Positions 18,580 to 29,354 of a stretch of DNA of 64,000 nucleotides are shown here, piece after piece. The notes under the pieces were generated by a model that saw only the letters and a program-made list of their open reading frames with translations, was not told the DNA's origin and did no database searches. The stretch spans positions 1 to 64,000 of the forward strand of contig NZ_NEGZ01000001.1 in NCBI RefSeq assembly GCF_002127585.1, written 5' to 3'. A program made the position numbers and the translations under genes. Within the stretch, counting starts at the first letter, position 1. Every line of letters starts with the position of its first letter. This DNA is from Janthinobacterium sp. GW458P. Lineage in GTDB: Bacteria; Pseudomonadota; Gammaproteobacteria; Burkholderiales; Burkholderiaceae_D.

Positions 18580-18585
18580 ATTATA
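18580..18585 (-). promoter_or_regulatory. candidate -10 element of the PEP-CTERM gene
   Basis: Perfect TATAAT on the minus strand, 71 nt before the start codon, in an AT-rich stretch (18580-18660) that contrasts with the GC-rich genes. No good -35 stands at 17 bases, so an activator may be needed. Confidence 0.4.
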
Positions 18586-18673
18586 ATCTAAAAAACAATG
18601 TTAGTTCATTTTAGGTAATTAACTATATTTTAATGCAACATTTTTTCTGCTGCCGAAGCTTGTCTTGCGGACA

Positions 18674-18701
18674 TAAAAAAACCGGGTGACCCCGGTTTTT
18701 T
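18674..18701 (-). terminator. terminator of the glycosyltransferase gene
   Basis: ACCGGG / CCCGGT hairpin with flanking A and T tracts, six bases beyond the stop of the leftward glycosyltransferase gene. Confidence 0.8.
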
Positions 18702-18706
18702 GTTGC

Positions 18707-20431
18707 TTACCTGATACGCTGATACAGGCGGAAGCGCTCTACGTCATCCGTGGGGCGGCGGCCTTCCCACAGCTTGATCCAGTCGGCGCCGTGGTGCTCG
18801 GGCAGCTGTTCCCGGTTGTCCGGGATTTTGATGCTGTCTTGCAACAAGAACACATCGCACTGCTGCTGGTCCACATGGGCAAACGGCAGGTGGCCGTAAT
18901 AGGCGAACGAGGCGCGCTGGGCCGGTCCGACGTTGCTGTTGATGCATTTGCTGCCAGGCGGCAAGTTGACCGAAATCTGGTGCGCCACGCTGGCGTAGCT
19001 CTTGCTGTAGTTCAGCTCGGGCAGGAACAGGGTCATGATCAGGACCCAGATCAGTATCAGGCCGCCGGAAGACAGCACCACGGCGCGCCACAGCACGGCA
19101 GGCTGGCGCGAGATGCGCCAGTGCACCAGCGCCACCCAGCCCGCGCTGGCGCTGGCGGCGACGAAGAAGGCCACCAGTTCCAGTTCAGGCTTGAATCCCG
19201 GCACCAGTTTCAATGCATTGTAGGCCAGGCGCGGCGGCCAGCCTGTCAGCGTGGCGAACCAGAACAGCCACATCACGAGGGCGCAGATGGTCAGCACCAT
19301 CACGGAGAACCAGTCGATGGCGTTGATGGCGCCCCGTTTCATGGTCAAGAGGCCAAACGCGGCCATCACGGCCAGCGGCGGCAGCAGGGGCAGCAGCTGG
19401 CTCGGCTCGGGATCGGGGTGGCACAGGCCCAGGATGGCCAGCATGGCGACAAAGGTCAGCGGCACGACGATGTGCAGCACGTGATGCTGGCGGCGCCAGG
19501 CATACACGGCCCAGGCGGCGAACGGCCAGGCGGGCCAGAAGAACCAGATGCCGACGCGGAAGAAATATTGCAGGCTTTTCACGCTGGGCGCGCTGAACTG
19601 GCGGAAATTCCACTCCATCCACGCTTGCAGCGGCGAATGGCCGTACGGTTGCAGCAGTTCGCCTGGCAGCAGCCAGACCAGGGTCAGCGCCAGGGCCACG
19701 AGCACGGCCAGCGCCAGGTGGCGCACGCTGCGCAGCAGCGGCAGGCGCAGGAACACGCTGCACAGCAGCATGGCGATGCTCAGCGCCGCCGGCGTGATCC
19801 AGCCGCGCGTGAGGGTCAGGCCGCCCAGCGCCAGGCCCAGCAGGGCGGCATTGCGCACGGACGGGCCTTCCACGTAGCGCACGGCGCGGTACAGCAGGTA
19901 GGCCATCAGGGAAACGTGCAGGGCCTCGGCCGTGATGTCGTGGCTGTGCTGCAGCAGGCCCAGGCAGCCCAGGTAGATGAGCACGGCGGCATCGGCCAGG
20001 GTGCGGCCGAAATCGTCGGGTTCGGGCTGGCCGCCGAAGGCCAGGCGCAGCGGCTGGGCGTCATTGCGGCGGCCCAGGTTGAAGGCGGTGTACCAGACGG
20101 ACAGGGTGCTGACGACGAAAATGCCGATGGTCGACATGCGCGCGCCGAAGACGTCGCCATCGATCCAGCCGAACAGCTTGATGGCGATGGCGCCCAGCCA
20201 GAAGGCCAGCGGGCCCTCATCGGGCAGCGACAGGCCGGCCACGTTGGGCCACAGCCAGTCGTTCAGGCCGCCATGGGCCATGGACCACATGATGCCGAAA
20301 CTGGCGGCGTCATCGTTTTTCCACGGTTCGCGGCCGATCAGGCCAGGCAGGATGTACAGCAGGCCGAGCGCAAACAAGGCCCATCGTGGCAGCGCGAGTG
20401 TGGCGGCGGCGGGAAGGCGGACTGGCTTCAT
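18707..20431 (-). CDS. ArnT/PMT-like GT-C glycosyltransferase
   Basis: A 574-residue inner-membrane protein with about 11-12 hydrophobic helices and a soluble C-terminal domain of about 100 residues. The first periplasmic loop carries the GT-C hallmarks of this family: REPWKNDDAASFGIMWSMAHGG with an acidic pair, then LPDEGPLAFWLGA. GT-C enzymes move sugars from polyprenyl-phosphate donors onto lipid A, glycans or proteins in the periplasm. The acceptor here is unknown. The neighbouring PEP-CTERM gene makes envelope glycan or protein glycosylation a reasonable guess, but that is inference. It is monocistronic, with a clear terminator. Confidence 0.82.
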   Translation of the reverse strand: MKPVRLPAAATLALPRWALFALGLLYILPGLIGREPWKNDDAASFGIMWSMAHGGLNDWLWPNVAGLSLPDEGPLAFWLGAIAIKLFGWIDGDVFGARMSTIGIFVVSTLSVWYTAFNLGRRNDAQPLRLAFGGQPEPDDFGRTLADAAVLIYLGCLGLLQHSHDITAEALHVSLMAYLLYRAVRYVEGPSVRNAALLGLALGGLTLTRGWITPAALSIAMLLCSVFLRLPLLRSVRHLALAVLVALALTLVWLLPGELLQPYGHSPLQAWMEWNFRQFSAPSVKSLQYFFRVGIWFFWPAWPFAAWAVYAWRRQHHVLHIVVPLTFVAMLAILGLCHPDPEPSQLLPLLPPLAVMAAFGLLTMKRGAINAIDWFSVMVLTICALVMWLFWFATLTGWPPRLAYNALKLVPGFKPELELVAFFVAASASAGWVALVHWRISRQPAVLWRAVVLSSGGLILIWVLIMTLFLPELNYSKSYASVAHQISVNLPPGSKCINSNVGPAQRASFAYYGHLPFAHVDQQQCDVFLLQDSIKIPDNREQLPEHHGADWIKLWEGRRPTDDVERFRLYQRIR

Positions 20432-20512
20432 CGATAATCGGTATCAGAATGGTGGCAAGACGCGACGAATGGCGTCGGGTATGCGCGAGTATAAAGTAAA
20501 GCGGCCAAAGAC

Positions 20513-20581
20513 AAAAAAGGCAGCCGAAGCTGCCTTTTCTCTGGTAGCCGAAGCTGCCCTGCTTTGCCGCAAAGCGGCAAA
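20513..20581 (-). terminator. tandem terminator hairpins after rpmE2
   Basis: Two successive hairpins on the minus strand: TTTGCCGC / GCGGCAAA (20563-20581) and GGCAGC-UUCG-GCUGCC followed by a T run (20513-20538). Between them is a partial copy of the second hairpin sequence (GGCAGCTTCGGCTACC), so the terminator is locally duplicated. Confidence 0.75.
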
Positions 20582-20583
20582 AA

Positions 20584-20853
20584 TCAGCCTGCTGCGACTG
20601 CGGTTTTCGAACCAACCGAACCGAACTTCTGACGGAACTTCTCGACGCGACCAGCGGTATCGACGATTTTGTGCTTGCCCGTGAAGAATGGGTGCGATTC
20701 AGCCGAAACCTCGATCTTCACCAGTGGGTATTCTTTACCGTCGTGGGTGATTTTTTCGCGGGTTTGGATGGTCGAGCGGGTAACGAATTTGAAATCGCAC
20801 GACAGATCGTGGAAAACAACTTCGCGGTATTCTGGATGGGTATCGACTTTCAT
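20584..20853 (-). CDS. rpmE2: 50S ribosomal protein L31 type B
   Basis: An 89-residue L31. The start [17 protein letters not shown], then [22 protein letters not shown], is diagnostic of L31. The zinc-binding CxxC pair of type A L31 is absent, so this is the zinc-independent type B paralogue, which replaces the zinc form under zinc limitation in species with both. ATG 20851-20853 follows an AGAGAGAAG purine stretch. It lies downstream of rho, a conserved neighbourhood, but is separated from it by a terminator. Confidence 0.95.
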   Translation of the reverse strand: MKVDTHPEYREVVFHDLSCDFKFVTRSTIQTREKITHDGKEYPLVKIEVSAESHPFFTGKHKIVDTAGRVEKFRQKFGSVGSKTAVAAG

Positions 20854-20982
20854 GGTCTTCTCTCTAGTTTGGTAGCCAAACAGCACTTCGTCGGTCTTCC
20901 TGCTTCTTGACCCGATTGCCGATCACTTGCCAGGGTTTAAAATAATGCAACCGTCGATTATATAGCGCTTTCCCATCGCAGG

Positions 20983-21012
20983 CAATAAAAAAGCCGCTCG
21001 AAAGCGGCTTGC
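20983..21012 (-). terminator. terminator downstream of rho
   Basis: AAGCCGCT-TTCG-AGCGGCTT hairpin followed by a T run on the minus strand, lying beyond the dispersed repeat that abuts the rho stop codon. Confidence 0.8.
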
Positions 21013-21039
21013 ACTACGATCCGGCACCGGGGAGCGGGA

Positions 21040-21136
21040 AACCGTAGCGAGCAGGCCCGATATACGGCCGAGTAGCGCAGCTGTACGAAGGTACAGCGAG
21101 CAACACCGGCCGTAGAGCGGGACGCGCAGTAGGTTT
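21040..21136 (+). repeat. dispersed ~100-bp repeat, copy A
   Basis: Starts AACCGTAGCGAGC and ends GACGCGCAGTAGGTTT, with internal GCGCAGCTGTACGAAGGTAC and GCGAGCAACACCGGCCGTA. A second copy in opposite orientation lies at 55077-55187 and shares both ends and most internal blocks. It abuts and slightly overlaps the rho stop codon. The sequence is rich in short inverted repeats and would fold strongly in the rho transcript. Confidence 0.75.
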
Positions 21137-22397
21137 ACCCGCCCCGGCGCATCATGTCGAAGAATTCGGCGTTGTTTTTGGTCGCCTTCATCTTGTCGAG
21201 AATGAACTCCATCGCCTCGATCTCGTCCATCGAGTACAGCAACTTGCGCAAAATCCAGATTTTTTGCAGCTCGTTCGGCTTGATCAGCAGTTCTTCGCGG
21301 CGGGTACCCGATTTGTTCAGGTTAATTGCCGGATAGACACGTTTTTCAGCCAGGCGGCGTTCCAGATGCACTTCCATGTTGCCGGTACCCTTGAATTCCT
21401 CAAAGATCACGTCATCCATGCGCGAACCCGTTTCGATCAGCGCCGTGGCGATGATGGTCAGCGAGCCGCCTTCTTCGATATTGCGCGCGGCGCCGAAGAA
21501 GCGTTTTGGACGTTGCAGCGCGTTCGCGTCGACACCGCCGGTCAGCACCTTGCCCGAGGCCGGGATGACGGTGTTGTAGGCGCGCGCCAGGCGGGTGATC
21601 GAGTCGAGCAGGATCACCACGTCTTTTTTCATTTCGACCAGGCGCTTGGCTTTTTCCAGCACCATCTCGGCCACTTGCACGTGGCGCGTGGCCGGTTCGT
21701 CGAAGGTCGAGGCGACGACTTCGCCGCGCACCGAACGTTGCATTTCGGTAACTTCTTCCGGGCGTTCGTCGATCAGCAGCACGATCAGGGTGATGTCCGG
21801 GTGGTTGGCCGTGATCGCATGCGCGATGTGCTGCAGGATCACGGATTTGCCGGACTTCGGCGACGCCACCAGCAAGCCGCGCTGGCCTTTGCCGATCGGG
21901 GCGATCAGGTCGATGATGCGGCCGGTGATGTTTTCCTGGCCATTCATTTCACGTTCCAGGCGCAGCGGCTCGTTCGGGTGCAGCGGCGTCAGGTTTTCAA
22001 ACAGGATGCGGTGTTTCGACATCTCCGGCGATTCGCCGTTGACCTTGTCGACTTTGACCAGTGCGAAATAGCGTTCGCCATCTTTCGGGGTCCGTACCTC
22101 GCCCTCGATCGAATCGCCGGTGTGCAGATTGAAGCGGCGGATTTGCGAAGGGGAGATGTAAATGTCGTCGGTGGACGCCATGTAGCTGGCGTCTGGCGAG
22201 CGCAGGAAGCCGAAGCCGTCAGGCAGCACTTCCAGGGCGCCGTCGCCGAAAATCTGTTCGCCGGACTTGGCGCGTTTTTTCAGGATAGCGAACATCAGCT
22301 CCTGTTTGCGCAAGCGGGCTGCGTTGTCAATGTCAAGACCGATCGCCATCTCAAGCAGGGCGGATACGTGTAAGGCCTTTAGTTCGGATAAATGCAT
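21135..22397 (-). CDS. rho: transcription termination factor Rho
   Basis: RNA-dependent hexameric ATPase, 420 residues, the standard length. It has an N-terminal helical domain ([18 protein letters not shown]), the RNA-binding cold-shock fold (about 50-120, DGFGFLRS and [12 protein letters not shown]), and Walker [10 protein letters not shown]. The Q-loop region [12 protein letters not shown], Walker [17 protein letters not shown] and the R-loop [13 protein letters not shown] follow. All catalytic residues look intact. It follows trxA with a 156-nt leader, the same order as in enterobacteria, where rho autoregulates in this leader. A GC-rich hairpin in the gap (22521-22546) lacks a T run and may be part of such control. 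Confidence 0.97.
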   Translation of the reverse strand: MHLSELKALHVSALLEMAIGLDIDNAARLRKQELMFAILKKRAKSGEQIFGDGALEVLPDGFGFLRSPDASYMASTDDIYISPSQIRRFNLHTGDSIEGEVRTPKDGERYFALVKVDKVNGESPEMSKHRILFENLTPLHPNEPLRLEREMNGQENITGRIIDLIAPIGKGQRGLLVASPKSGKSVILQHIAHAITANHPDITLIVLLIDERPEEVTEMQRSVRGEVVASTFDEPATRHVQVAEMVLEKAKRLVEMKKDVVILLDSITRLARAYNTVIPASGKVLTGGVDANALQRPKRFFGAARNIEEGGSLTIIATALIETGSRMDDVIFEEFKGTGNMEVHLERRLAEKRVYPAINLNKSGTRREELLIKPNELQKIWILRKLLYSMDEIEAMEFILDKMKATKNNAEFFDMMRRGG

Positions 22398-22553
22398 ATG
22401 TGTTGAGTGTCCCGAGACGGGATGTAAAGGTAGGGGAGGGGACTGCGTGGCGTTGATTAATTATTGGGGAAGCTTGTGCACGAATGGTACGAAAACCGCT
22501 TCCCGGTCTATCCAATCAGGCGGCGCTGCGGGCGCAGCGCTGCCTATCATACA

Positions 22554-22880
22554 TTAAATGTTGCTGTCGACGAAAGCGGTCAACTGGCCCTTGGCCATGG
22601 CGCCCACTTTTTGCGCAGCCGCGACGCCATCCTTGAACAGGATCAGGGTCGGAATGCCGCGGATGCCGAACTTGGCAGGCACGGCCTGGTTGGCGTCCAC
22701 GTCCATCTTGGCGATCTGGATGCGGCCGGCGTATTCCTTGGCCACTTCTTCCAGGATAGGCGCGATGGCTTTGCAGGGACCGCACCACTCGGCCCAGAAG
22801 TCCACCAGGACGGGCAAGTCGGATTTCAGGACGTCTGCTTCAAAAGATGCATCGCTAATGTGTTTGATATTTTCGCTCAT
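22554..22880 (-). CDS. trxA: thioredoxin 1
   Basis: Cytosolic dithiol reductase, 108 residues, with active site WCGPC (redox Cys33 and Cys36), cis-proline segment GIPTLILF, and buried Asp in [12 protein letters not shown] 22878-22880 has GAGG seven bases upstream. It is located directly upstream of rho, conserved synteny in proteobacteria. Confidence 0.96.
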   Translation of the reverse strand: MSENIKHISDASFEADVLKSDLPVLVDFWAEWCGPCKAIAPILEEVAKEYAGRIQIAKMDVDANQAVPAKFGIRGIPTLILFKDGVAAAQKVGAMAKGQLTAFVDSNI

Positions 22881-23182
22881 ATTTTCCTCAAATGAGGGTG
22901 GGATCAATAATGCCTGGAATTAACCATACGCTGGTTCGCCATCCATGCTTCCTGGAATGCAGCTAGCAGATGGGGGCAATGGGCACGACTTCAATGTTCT
23001 TGGAAGGTGCGACCAGAGGTATGCAGGCGGGGATGGCTGAAATAATAACCCATTTTTTCAAAGCGTGGCGATTATTGCAGAAAAACTTGAGGCATATCGA
23101 CCCCGCGCCCGCCGGCAGGGCGGCAAAGCCGCATGCCTGCTCGCTTGCAGCGCCTCCATCCCTGCCCGTCGGGCGGCCGCCG
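22881..23182. other. intergenic, trxA upstream region
   Basis: About 300 bases between the response-regulator gene and trxA, both leftward. No ORF with a ribosome binding site is seen. The part near 23100-23180 is GC-rich with short self-complementary stretches; no T-tract terminator is evident. Confidence 0.5.
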
Positions 23183-23650
23183 CTATCGTCCTTGCCCGTG
23201 CGACAGGCGCGCCGTGTGCTGCAGTTGCATGTTCACCATGAGCTGCAATTCCGCGCTTTCCATCGGCTTGCGGAAGGTGCCTAATATATACAGGCCATTG
23301 GCCACGGCCAGGCGTTCGGCTGCCAGGCGCACGGCCGAATGCAGGCCCGACAGCAGGACCACGCCGCCGCGGAAGCCGTTGTCGGCCGCCATGCGCAAAA
23401 ATTCGATGCCGTCGATGTCGGGCATGGACAGGTCGCAGATGAGCAGGTCGGGCTGATGCTGCTTCAGCGTGGACAGCGCCTGTTCGCTGTGCGACTCGCA
23501 GCGGATGTCGAATTGCCCCAGCTGCTCCAGCATGTCGCTGAGCACGTCGAGCATGAAGACGTCGTCGTCGAGCAGCAGCACGCGCAGTGGCGCCAGGCCC
23601 GCTTCGCCCTGGGCCAGGGCCTCAGGATGTTGACTGGATACATTATTCAT
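23183..23650 (-). CDS. single-domain response regulator
   Basis: A 155-residue CheY-like receiver with no output domain. It has the acidic pair VLLLDDD, phospho-acceptor Asp in LLICDLSMPDIDG, a Ser in LLSG (the Thr/Ser switch position) and Lys in FRKPME. The last 15 residues extend beyond the receiver fold. It starts 78 nt after the big hybrid kinase gene, same strand, with AAGGA seven bases before the ATG. It probably receives or drains phosphate from that kinase's Hpt domain. Confidence 0.88.
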   Translation of the reverse strand: MNNVSSQHPEALAQGEAGLAPLRVLLLDDDVFMLDVLSDMLEQLGQFDIRCESHSEQALSTLKQHQPDLLICDLSMPDIDGIEFLRMAADNGFRGGVVLLSGLHSAVRLAAERLAVANGLYILGTFRKPMESAELQLMVNMQLQHTARLSHGQGR

Positions 23651-23728
23651 CGTGATGTCCTTCTGTTCCTGGTTTGTATGCAGCATCGTGGTCGATGCCG
23701 GCGCCTTGCCGCAACGTACTGGCGGTAG

Positions 23729-26700
23729 CTAATCGTCATTGGCAAAGCTGGTGTTGTTCATGATTTGCTCGGTAATCTGGTCCAGCAGCGGCCACAGGCG
23801 CGCGACGATGCGCTGGGCCCGCTCCGCCTCGTCGGCCGGCGCGCCCGGCGGCAGGGTTTCCAGGCTGTGGCACAGTTCCGCCAGGCCCAGCGCACCCACC
23901 GTGCGCGCCGACGATTTGATGCGGTGCCCCAGTTCGCGCACCTGGCCCACGTCGCCGCGCGCCAGGGCCGCGTCGATGTCGGCAAAGCCATCCTGCGTCG
24001 TCTGCAGGAACTTGAAGGCGAACTTGCGCACCTTTTGCGGGTTGTAGCCCAGCAACTTTGCCAGGATGGACAGGTCGATCACCTGCGGGTCGCCGGCCAG
24101 CGTCGTCTTGAAGGCGGGCACGGCGCGGCTGCGCGCCGGCGGCGGCGGCGTCTCGCGCGCCGGCAGCCAGCTGGCGATGGTCTGGTACATCATGGCCGGC
24201 TGGATGGGCTTGGAAATGAAGTCGTCCATGCCCGCGTCCAGGCAGCGCACGCGGTCCTCGCTGGTGGCCGTGGCCGTCATGGCCAGCACGCGCAAATGGG
24301 CCAGCTGCGGGTCGGCGCGGATGTGGCGCGTGGCCTGCAAGCCATCCATCAGCGGCATCTGCACGTCCATCAGCACGCAGTCGAACTGCGTCTGGCGCAG
24401 CAGGTCGAGCGCTTCCTCGCCATTGTTGGCCAGGCAGACGGAGGCGCCCGCTTCTTCCAGCAATTCCAGCGCCACCTGCTGATTAAACGTGTTGTCTTCC
24501 ACCAGCAGGATGCGCGCATGCTTGAGCGTGCGCATCACCAGGGCCGCGTCGGCGCTGGCGCGCATGGCCGCCGCCGTCTGCACCATGCTGTCGAGCATGG
24601 CCGGCGCCGCCTGGTCGGAAATGCCCAGGTTGGCCGTAAACCAGAAGGTGCTGCCGGCGCCCGGGCGGCTGTCGACGCCCACGTCGCCGCCCATCAGCTG
24701 GGCCAGCTGCTTGCAGATGGCCAGGCCCAGGCCCGTGCCGCCGTACTCGCGCGTGGTGGAGGTGTCGGCCTGCTGGAAGGACTGGAACAGCTTGCTCATC
24801 TCGTCCTGCGACAGGCCGATGCCGTGGTCACACACTTCAAAGCGCACCAGGCAGTGTTTTGCATCGGCCACCACCTTGTGGACTTTCACGGTGATGCTGC
24901 CCTGTTCGCTGAACTTGATGGCGTTATTGGCGTAGTTGATCAGCACCTGCCCCAGGCGCAGCGGGTCGCCCACGAGCACGGCCGGCAATTGCGGGTCGAT
25001 CTCGAACAGCAGTTCCAGGTTCTTGCCGGCGGCGCGCGGCGCCACCACCGTCATCAGGGTTTGCACGACATGGTCGAAGCTGAAGTTGACGCGTTCGATT
25101 TCCAGCTTGCCCGCCTCGATTTTCGAGATGTCGAGGATGTCGTCGATGATGCCCAGCAGATGCTCGCCGGCAAAACGGATCTTTTCCAGGTAATCGCGCT
25201 GGCGCGGCTCCAGGTCCGTCTTCAGGGCCAGGTAGGCCATGCCGATCACGCCGTTCATCGGCGTGCGGATCTCATGGCTCATGTTGGCCAGGAATTGTCC
25301 CTTCGCCAGGCTGGCCTCTTCGGCCACCTGCTTGGCCTGGTCCAGTTGCTCCGTGCGCTGCGCCACGCGCTCTTCCAGATGTTCATTGAGCTCGCGCAAG
25401 GCGCTCTCGCTGCGTTTGTGATACGTGATGTCCGTCAGGCTGGCCACCACCATGCCCACCTTGCCGTATTCATCGCGGATGGCCTCGGTATTTACGGACA
25501 GCCACGACAGGCTGCCGTCGGGCTGCTTCACGCCCATCAGCACGTCGCGCATGGCGACACCGGTCGACAGGGTGATGTGCACGGGATGGCTGCGCTGGTC
25601 GAAGGCGGAACCGTCCTCGCGGATGGCTTGCCACAGGCTGTTGCCGGCCGGGCTGGCGGCCAGCATGCGCTCGGCGGCCGCATTGCTTTCCAGGATATGC
25701 CCGTGGCTGTCCTGCACCACCAGGCCGTTGGTGACGGCGCCGAACACGGACGCCATGCGCTGGCTCGAGTTCGACAGCGCGATCGACGCCTGGCGCCGCT
25801 CCGTGATGTCGGTAATCATCGCCAGCGTGCCGCCCGGTTCGCCGTTCTCCGACTGGATGCTGGTGCTCGACAGCAAGCCCCACAGGCTGGACAAGTCCTT
25901 GCGGAAGAAGCGGAAGTCGACCTGGTCCGGCTGGCTGGCCAGGCTGCCGTGGCTGGCCAGACGCCGCTGCATCAGCAGCTGGCTGTCGCGGTCCATGAAG
26001 TCGAGCATGGGACGGTTCAGCATTTCCTGCACCGTGTAGCCGAGCATGTGCGCCATCTTCGGATTGACGAAAGTGGTCTTGCCGTCCGCATCCGTCATCC
26101 AGATGCCCTCGGCCGCCGTCTGCACGATCAGGCGGTAGCGTTCCGAACTGGCGTGCAGGGCTTCCTCGGCGCGCTGGCGCTGCGTCATGTCGCGCAGCGA
26201 GACGATGGAAAACACTTGCCCGGCCATGCGCAGCGGCGACAGGCTGACCTTGGCGGGGAAGTGGGTGCCGTCGCGGCGGCGCGCCATCATGACCCTGCCG
26301 GGCAGGCTGTGCCGCGCTTGCGGGTCGCCGGCCGGGTGGCTGTCCGTGCTTTCCGGTACCAGTTGCTCCAGCGACATGCCCGTCAGTTCGGCCAGCGGGT
26401 AGCCGAAGCAGCGCGCGCCGATCTGGTTGGCGTAGTGCACCTTGCCCTCGACATCGGCCACCAGCATGGCTTCGGGGGCCGCTTCGAGCATGGAGCGCAT
26501 GCGCGACTCCTCGTCGAGCTTGCGCTCGCTGATGTCGCAGACGATGCCGCTGGCCTGGATGGCGGCGCCATCGGAAGCACGCGTCAGCACGGCGCCGCGC
26601 GCCAGCAGCCAGCGCCAGTGGCCGTCGCTGTGGCGCAGGCGGAATTCGCAGTTGAAGGTGCCCGGCGCCTGGCCGTCGAAATGCTGGCGGAAGGCTAGGC

Positions 26701-27193
26701 TCAGCCGTGCGCGGTCATCGCGGTGCACTTCGGCCAGCCAGTCGGCCAGCGTGTGTTCAAGCCGAGCCTGCCGGTCGCCCAGCACGTCCTGGTACAGGGG
26801 AGAAAACAGCAGCTGGTCGGACTGGCGTTGCCAGGTCCAGGCGGCCATGGCCGCGCCACGCAAGGCTTGCGGGGCATGCGCTCCGGCAACGCTGTCCGCT
26901 GGCGCCCGCGCGCCGTGCAATTGTCGCCGCAGTCGCCAGGCTTGCCAGCATGCCCATCCCGCCAGGGCCGTGGCGCTGGCCGCTGCATACGGCCACAGCA
27001 GCACGTGCGCCGCCGCCGGCACGGCCGCCTGCGCCACTGCCGGCAGGGACAAGGGAATGCCGGCCGCGAGCATCGTACGCGCGAGCCTGCGCAACGCAAG
27101 GCGCCGGGGGCGTGGTGCGCTGGAACTCGTGTGGCGGCAATACGACAAATGCATCCCTTTCTGGGGCGTGATTGGACTAGGCTGGCAGTACAT
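23729..27193 (-). CDS. hybrid sensor histidine kinase with PAS repeats, REC and Hpt
   Basis: An 1154-residue membrane-anchored phosphorelay kinase. In order it has two N-terminal hydrophobic segments (about 40-60 and 64-88) and four PAS/PAC units between about 110 and 600 (including [20 protein letters not shown] and [18 protein letters not shown]). A coiled-coil linker (about 600-640), HisKA with [16 protein letters not shown], and HATPase_c with NNAIKFS, DHGIGL and GGTGLGLAI follow. A receiver with phospho-Asp in [13 protein letters not shown] and a C-terminal Hpt with [14 protein letters not shown] complete it. The relay His-Asp-His can be internal, with the adjacent receiver protein as final acceptor. 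Start is uncertain: ATG 27193, ATG 27154 or TTG 27148, the last with AAAGGG at good spacing. Confidence 0.9.
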   Translation of the reverse strand: MYCQPSPITPQKGMHLSYCRHTSSSAPRPRRLALRRLARTMLAAGIPLSLPAVAQAAVPAAAHVLLWPYAAASATALAGWACWQAWRLRRQLHGARAPADSVAGAHAPQALRGAAMAAWTWQRQSDQLLFSPLYQDVLGDRQARLEHTLADWLAEVHRDDRARLSLAFRQHFDGQAPGTFNCEFRLRHSDGHWRWLLARGAVLTRASDGAAIQASGIVCDISERKLDEESRMRSMLEAAPEAMLVADVEGKVHYANQIGARCFGYPLAELTGMSLEQLVPESTDSHPAGDPQARHSLPGRVMMARRRDGTHFPAKVSLSPLRMAGQVFSIVSLRDMTQRQRAEEALHASSERYRLIVQTAAEGIWMTDADGKTTFVNPKMAHMLGYTVQEMLNRPMLDFMDRDSQLLMQRRLASHGSLASQPDQVDFRFFRKDLSSLWGLLSSTSIQSENGEPGGTLAMITDITERRQASIALSNSSQRMASVFGAVTNGLVVQDSHGHILESNAAAERMLAASPAGNSLWQAIREDGSAFDQRSHPVHITLSTGVAMRDVLMGVKQPDGSLSWLSVNTEAIRDEYGKVGMVVASLTDITYHKRSESALRELNEHLEERVAQRTEQLDQAKQVAEEASLAKGQFLANMSHEIRTPMNGVIGMAYLALKTDLEPRQRDYLEKIRFAGEHLLGIIDDILDISKIEAGKLEIERVNFSFDHVVQTLMTVVAPRAAGKNLELLFEIDPQLPAVLVGDPLRLGQVLINYANNAIKFSEQGSITVKVHKVVADAKHCLVRFEVCDHGIGLSQDEMSKLFQSFQQADTSTTREYGGTGLGLAICKQLAQLMGGDVGVDSRPGAGSTFWFTANLGISDQAAPAMLDSMVQTAAAMRASADAALVMRTLKHARILLVEDNTFNQQVALELLEEAGASVCLANNGEEALDLLRQTQFDCVLMDVQMPLMDGLQATRHIRADPQLAHLRVLAMTATATSEDRVRCLDAGMDDFISKPIQPAMMYQTIASWLPARETPPPPARSRAVPAFKTTLAGDPQVIDLSILAKLLGYNPQKVRKFAFKFLQTTQDGFADIDAALARGDVGQVRELGHRIKSSARTVGALGLAELCHSLETLPPGAPADEAERAQRIVARLWPLLDQITEQIMNNTSFANDD

Positions 27194-27276
27194 GACGCGC
27201 GCTCAAACAAACGCCTGCGGCGCTTTCTGGCGGCAACTATAGCATCGAATATTTAGTCGGAGTATTTAAGTTCTGA

Positions 27277-27322
27277 AACAGCCAAAACGGGATTTTTTTT
27301 GCCCCGAAATGGCTGTTTTTTT
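27277..27322. terminator. hairpin between hutC and the hybrid-kinase gene
   Basis: AACAGCCA (27277-27284) / TGGCTGTT (27310-27317) with an inner CGGG / CCCG pairing and poly-T in the loop and after the stem. It can terminate hutC transcripts on the minus strand. It also lies just upstream of the kinase gene, where it might act as a leader element. Confidence 0.45.
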
Positions 27323-27396
27323 CGCGATCCGGTGAGAATTCGTGAGAAAGTTTGCGCGAAATCGTGCTATTGAATCAGCCGGTTTTTCAGCTGCTC

Positions 27397-28116
27397 TCAG
27401 GAAAAGCTGCCGGCGAACTGATAGCGGTGGCCTGGATGCCACATGGTGGCGATCGAGGCGATCCTGCCGCCCGAGCGCGTCTGGCGGCGCAGCACCAGGC
27501 AAGGCTGTTTGGTGTCGATGGCCAGCATTTCGGCGATGTCGCGCGGCGCCGACAGCGCCTCGATGCTGTAGCTGGCGCCTTGCAGGGGGGCGGCGGCCAT
27601 CAGGTATTCGTTCGGCGTGATGCTGGAAAAGTCCTGCGTCATGTAGTCAGGCGCGCACTCGGGATTGACCCAGCGGTCTTCCACCTGGATGGGCACGCCG
27701 TTCTCGAAATGCACGATCAGCGAGTGGAACAGCGGGTGCTCGGCGGCCAGGCCGAATTGCTTGCCCAGCAAGTCGGACGCCTTGGTGCGCTCCAGCAGCT
27801 GCAGGCTGCTGCGGTGGATATGTCCGCGCGCGCGCACTTCATCGGCGATACTCTTGATTTCCAACAAGGTCGCCTGGTATTTTTGCTGCGCCACATAGGT
27901 GCCGGAACCCTGGCGCCGCGTCAATATTTGCTCGCTGGTCAGTTCACGCACGGCGCGGTTGACCGTCATGCGCGAGACGCCGAATTGTTTCACCAGGGCT
28001 TGCTCGGAGGGAATCACGTCGCCTTCCTTCCAGCGCCCGGCAGCGATGCCGGCCAGCAGATAATCCTTGATGCGCTGGAAAATGGGCGTATTTTCCTGGG
28101 TAGTATGATCGTCCAA
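27397..28116 (-). CDS. hutC: histidine utilization repressor
   Basis: GntR-family regulator of the HutC subfamily, 239 residues. The N-terminal winged helix has PIFQRIKDYLLAGIAAGRW, IPSEQALVKQFGVSRMTVNR and RRQGSGTYVA. The C-terminal UTRA effector-binding domain (about 95-235) has SLIVHFENGVPIQVEDRWV and ends in a family-typical HPGHRYQF. HutC repressors release the hut promoter when urocanate binds. A TTG start at 28114-28116 with GGAG nine bases upstream gives the family length; an ATG 22 codons further up is less likely. Its likely target, the palindrome in the hutU promoter, lies about 10 kb to the right, and I see no copy of it before hutC. Confidence 0.85.
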   Translation of the reverse strand: MDDHTTQENTPIFQRIKDYLLAGIAAGRWKEGDVIPSEQALVKQFGVSRMTVNRAVRELTSEQILTRRQGSGTYVAQQKYQATLLEIKSIADEVRARGHIHRSSLQLLERTKASDLLGKQFGLAAEHPLFHSLIVHFENGVPIQVEDRWVNPECAPDYMTQDFSSITPNEYLMAAAPLQGASYSIEALSAPRDIAEMLAIDTKQPCLVLRRQTRSGGRIASIATMWHPGHRYQFAGSFS

Positions 28117-28298
28117 TGCGGTTTCTCCGGGGCGCGGGCAGGGCGCGCCGCCGGCTGGAGGCGCGATGGCCGATTTTAGCACCGAGCGCGATGCCTGCCG
28201 CCAGCCTTTTTTTTGAATTCAAAAGCAAGCGCCGGAGTGTGGCGCCGGCCGGCACTGGCTATGCTGGCTGCATACTATTGACCTGCATGGAGTTCGCC

Positions 28299-29350
<1,052 letters not shown>

Positions 29351-29354
<4 letters not shown>

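Noticed and set aside
18686-20437. A 583-codon open frame on the plus strand
   Set aside because: Antisense to the GT-C glycosyltransferase; His/Gln-rich shadow.
22521-22546. GC-rich hairpin between trxA and rho taken as a terminator
   Set aside because: No T tract follows on the minus strand. The trxA-rho order is conserved and rho is usually controlled in this leader, so it is not called a terminator.
23765-26698. A 977-codon open frame on the plus strand
   Set aside because: Exactly antisense to the hybrid kinase, whose domains are unmistakable. Long antisense frames are expected opposite GC3-rich genes, and its translation is low-complexity His/Gln/Arg/Ala.
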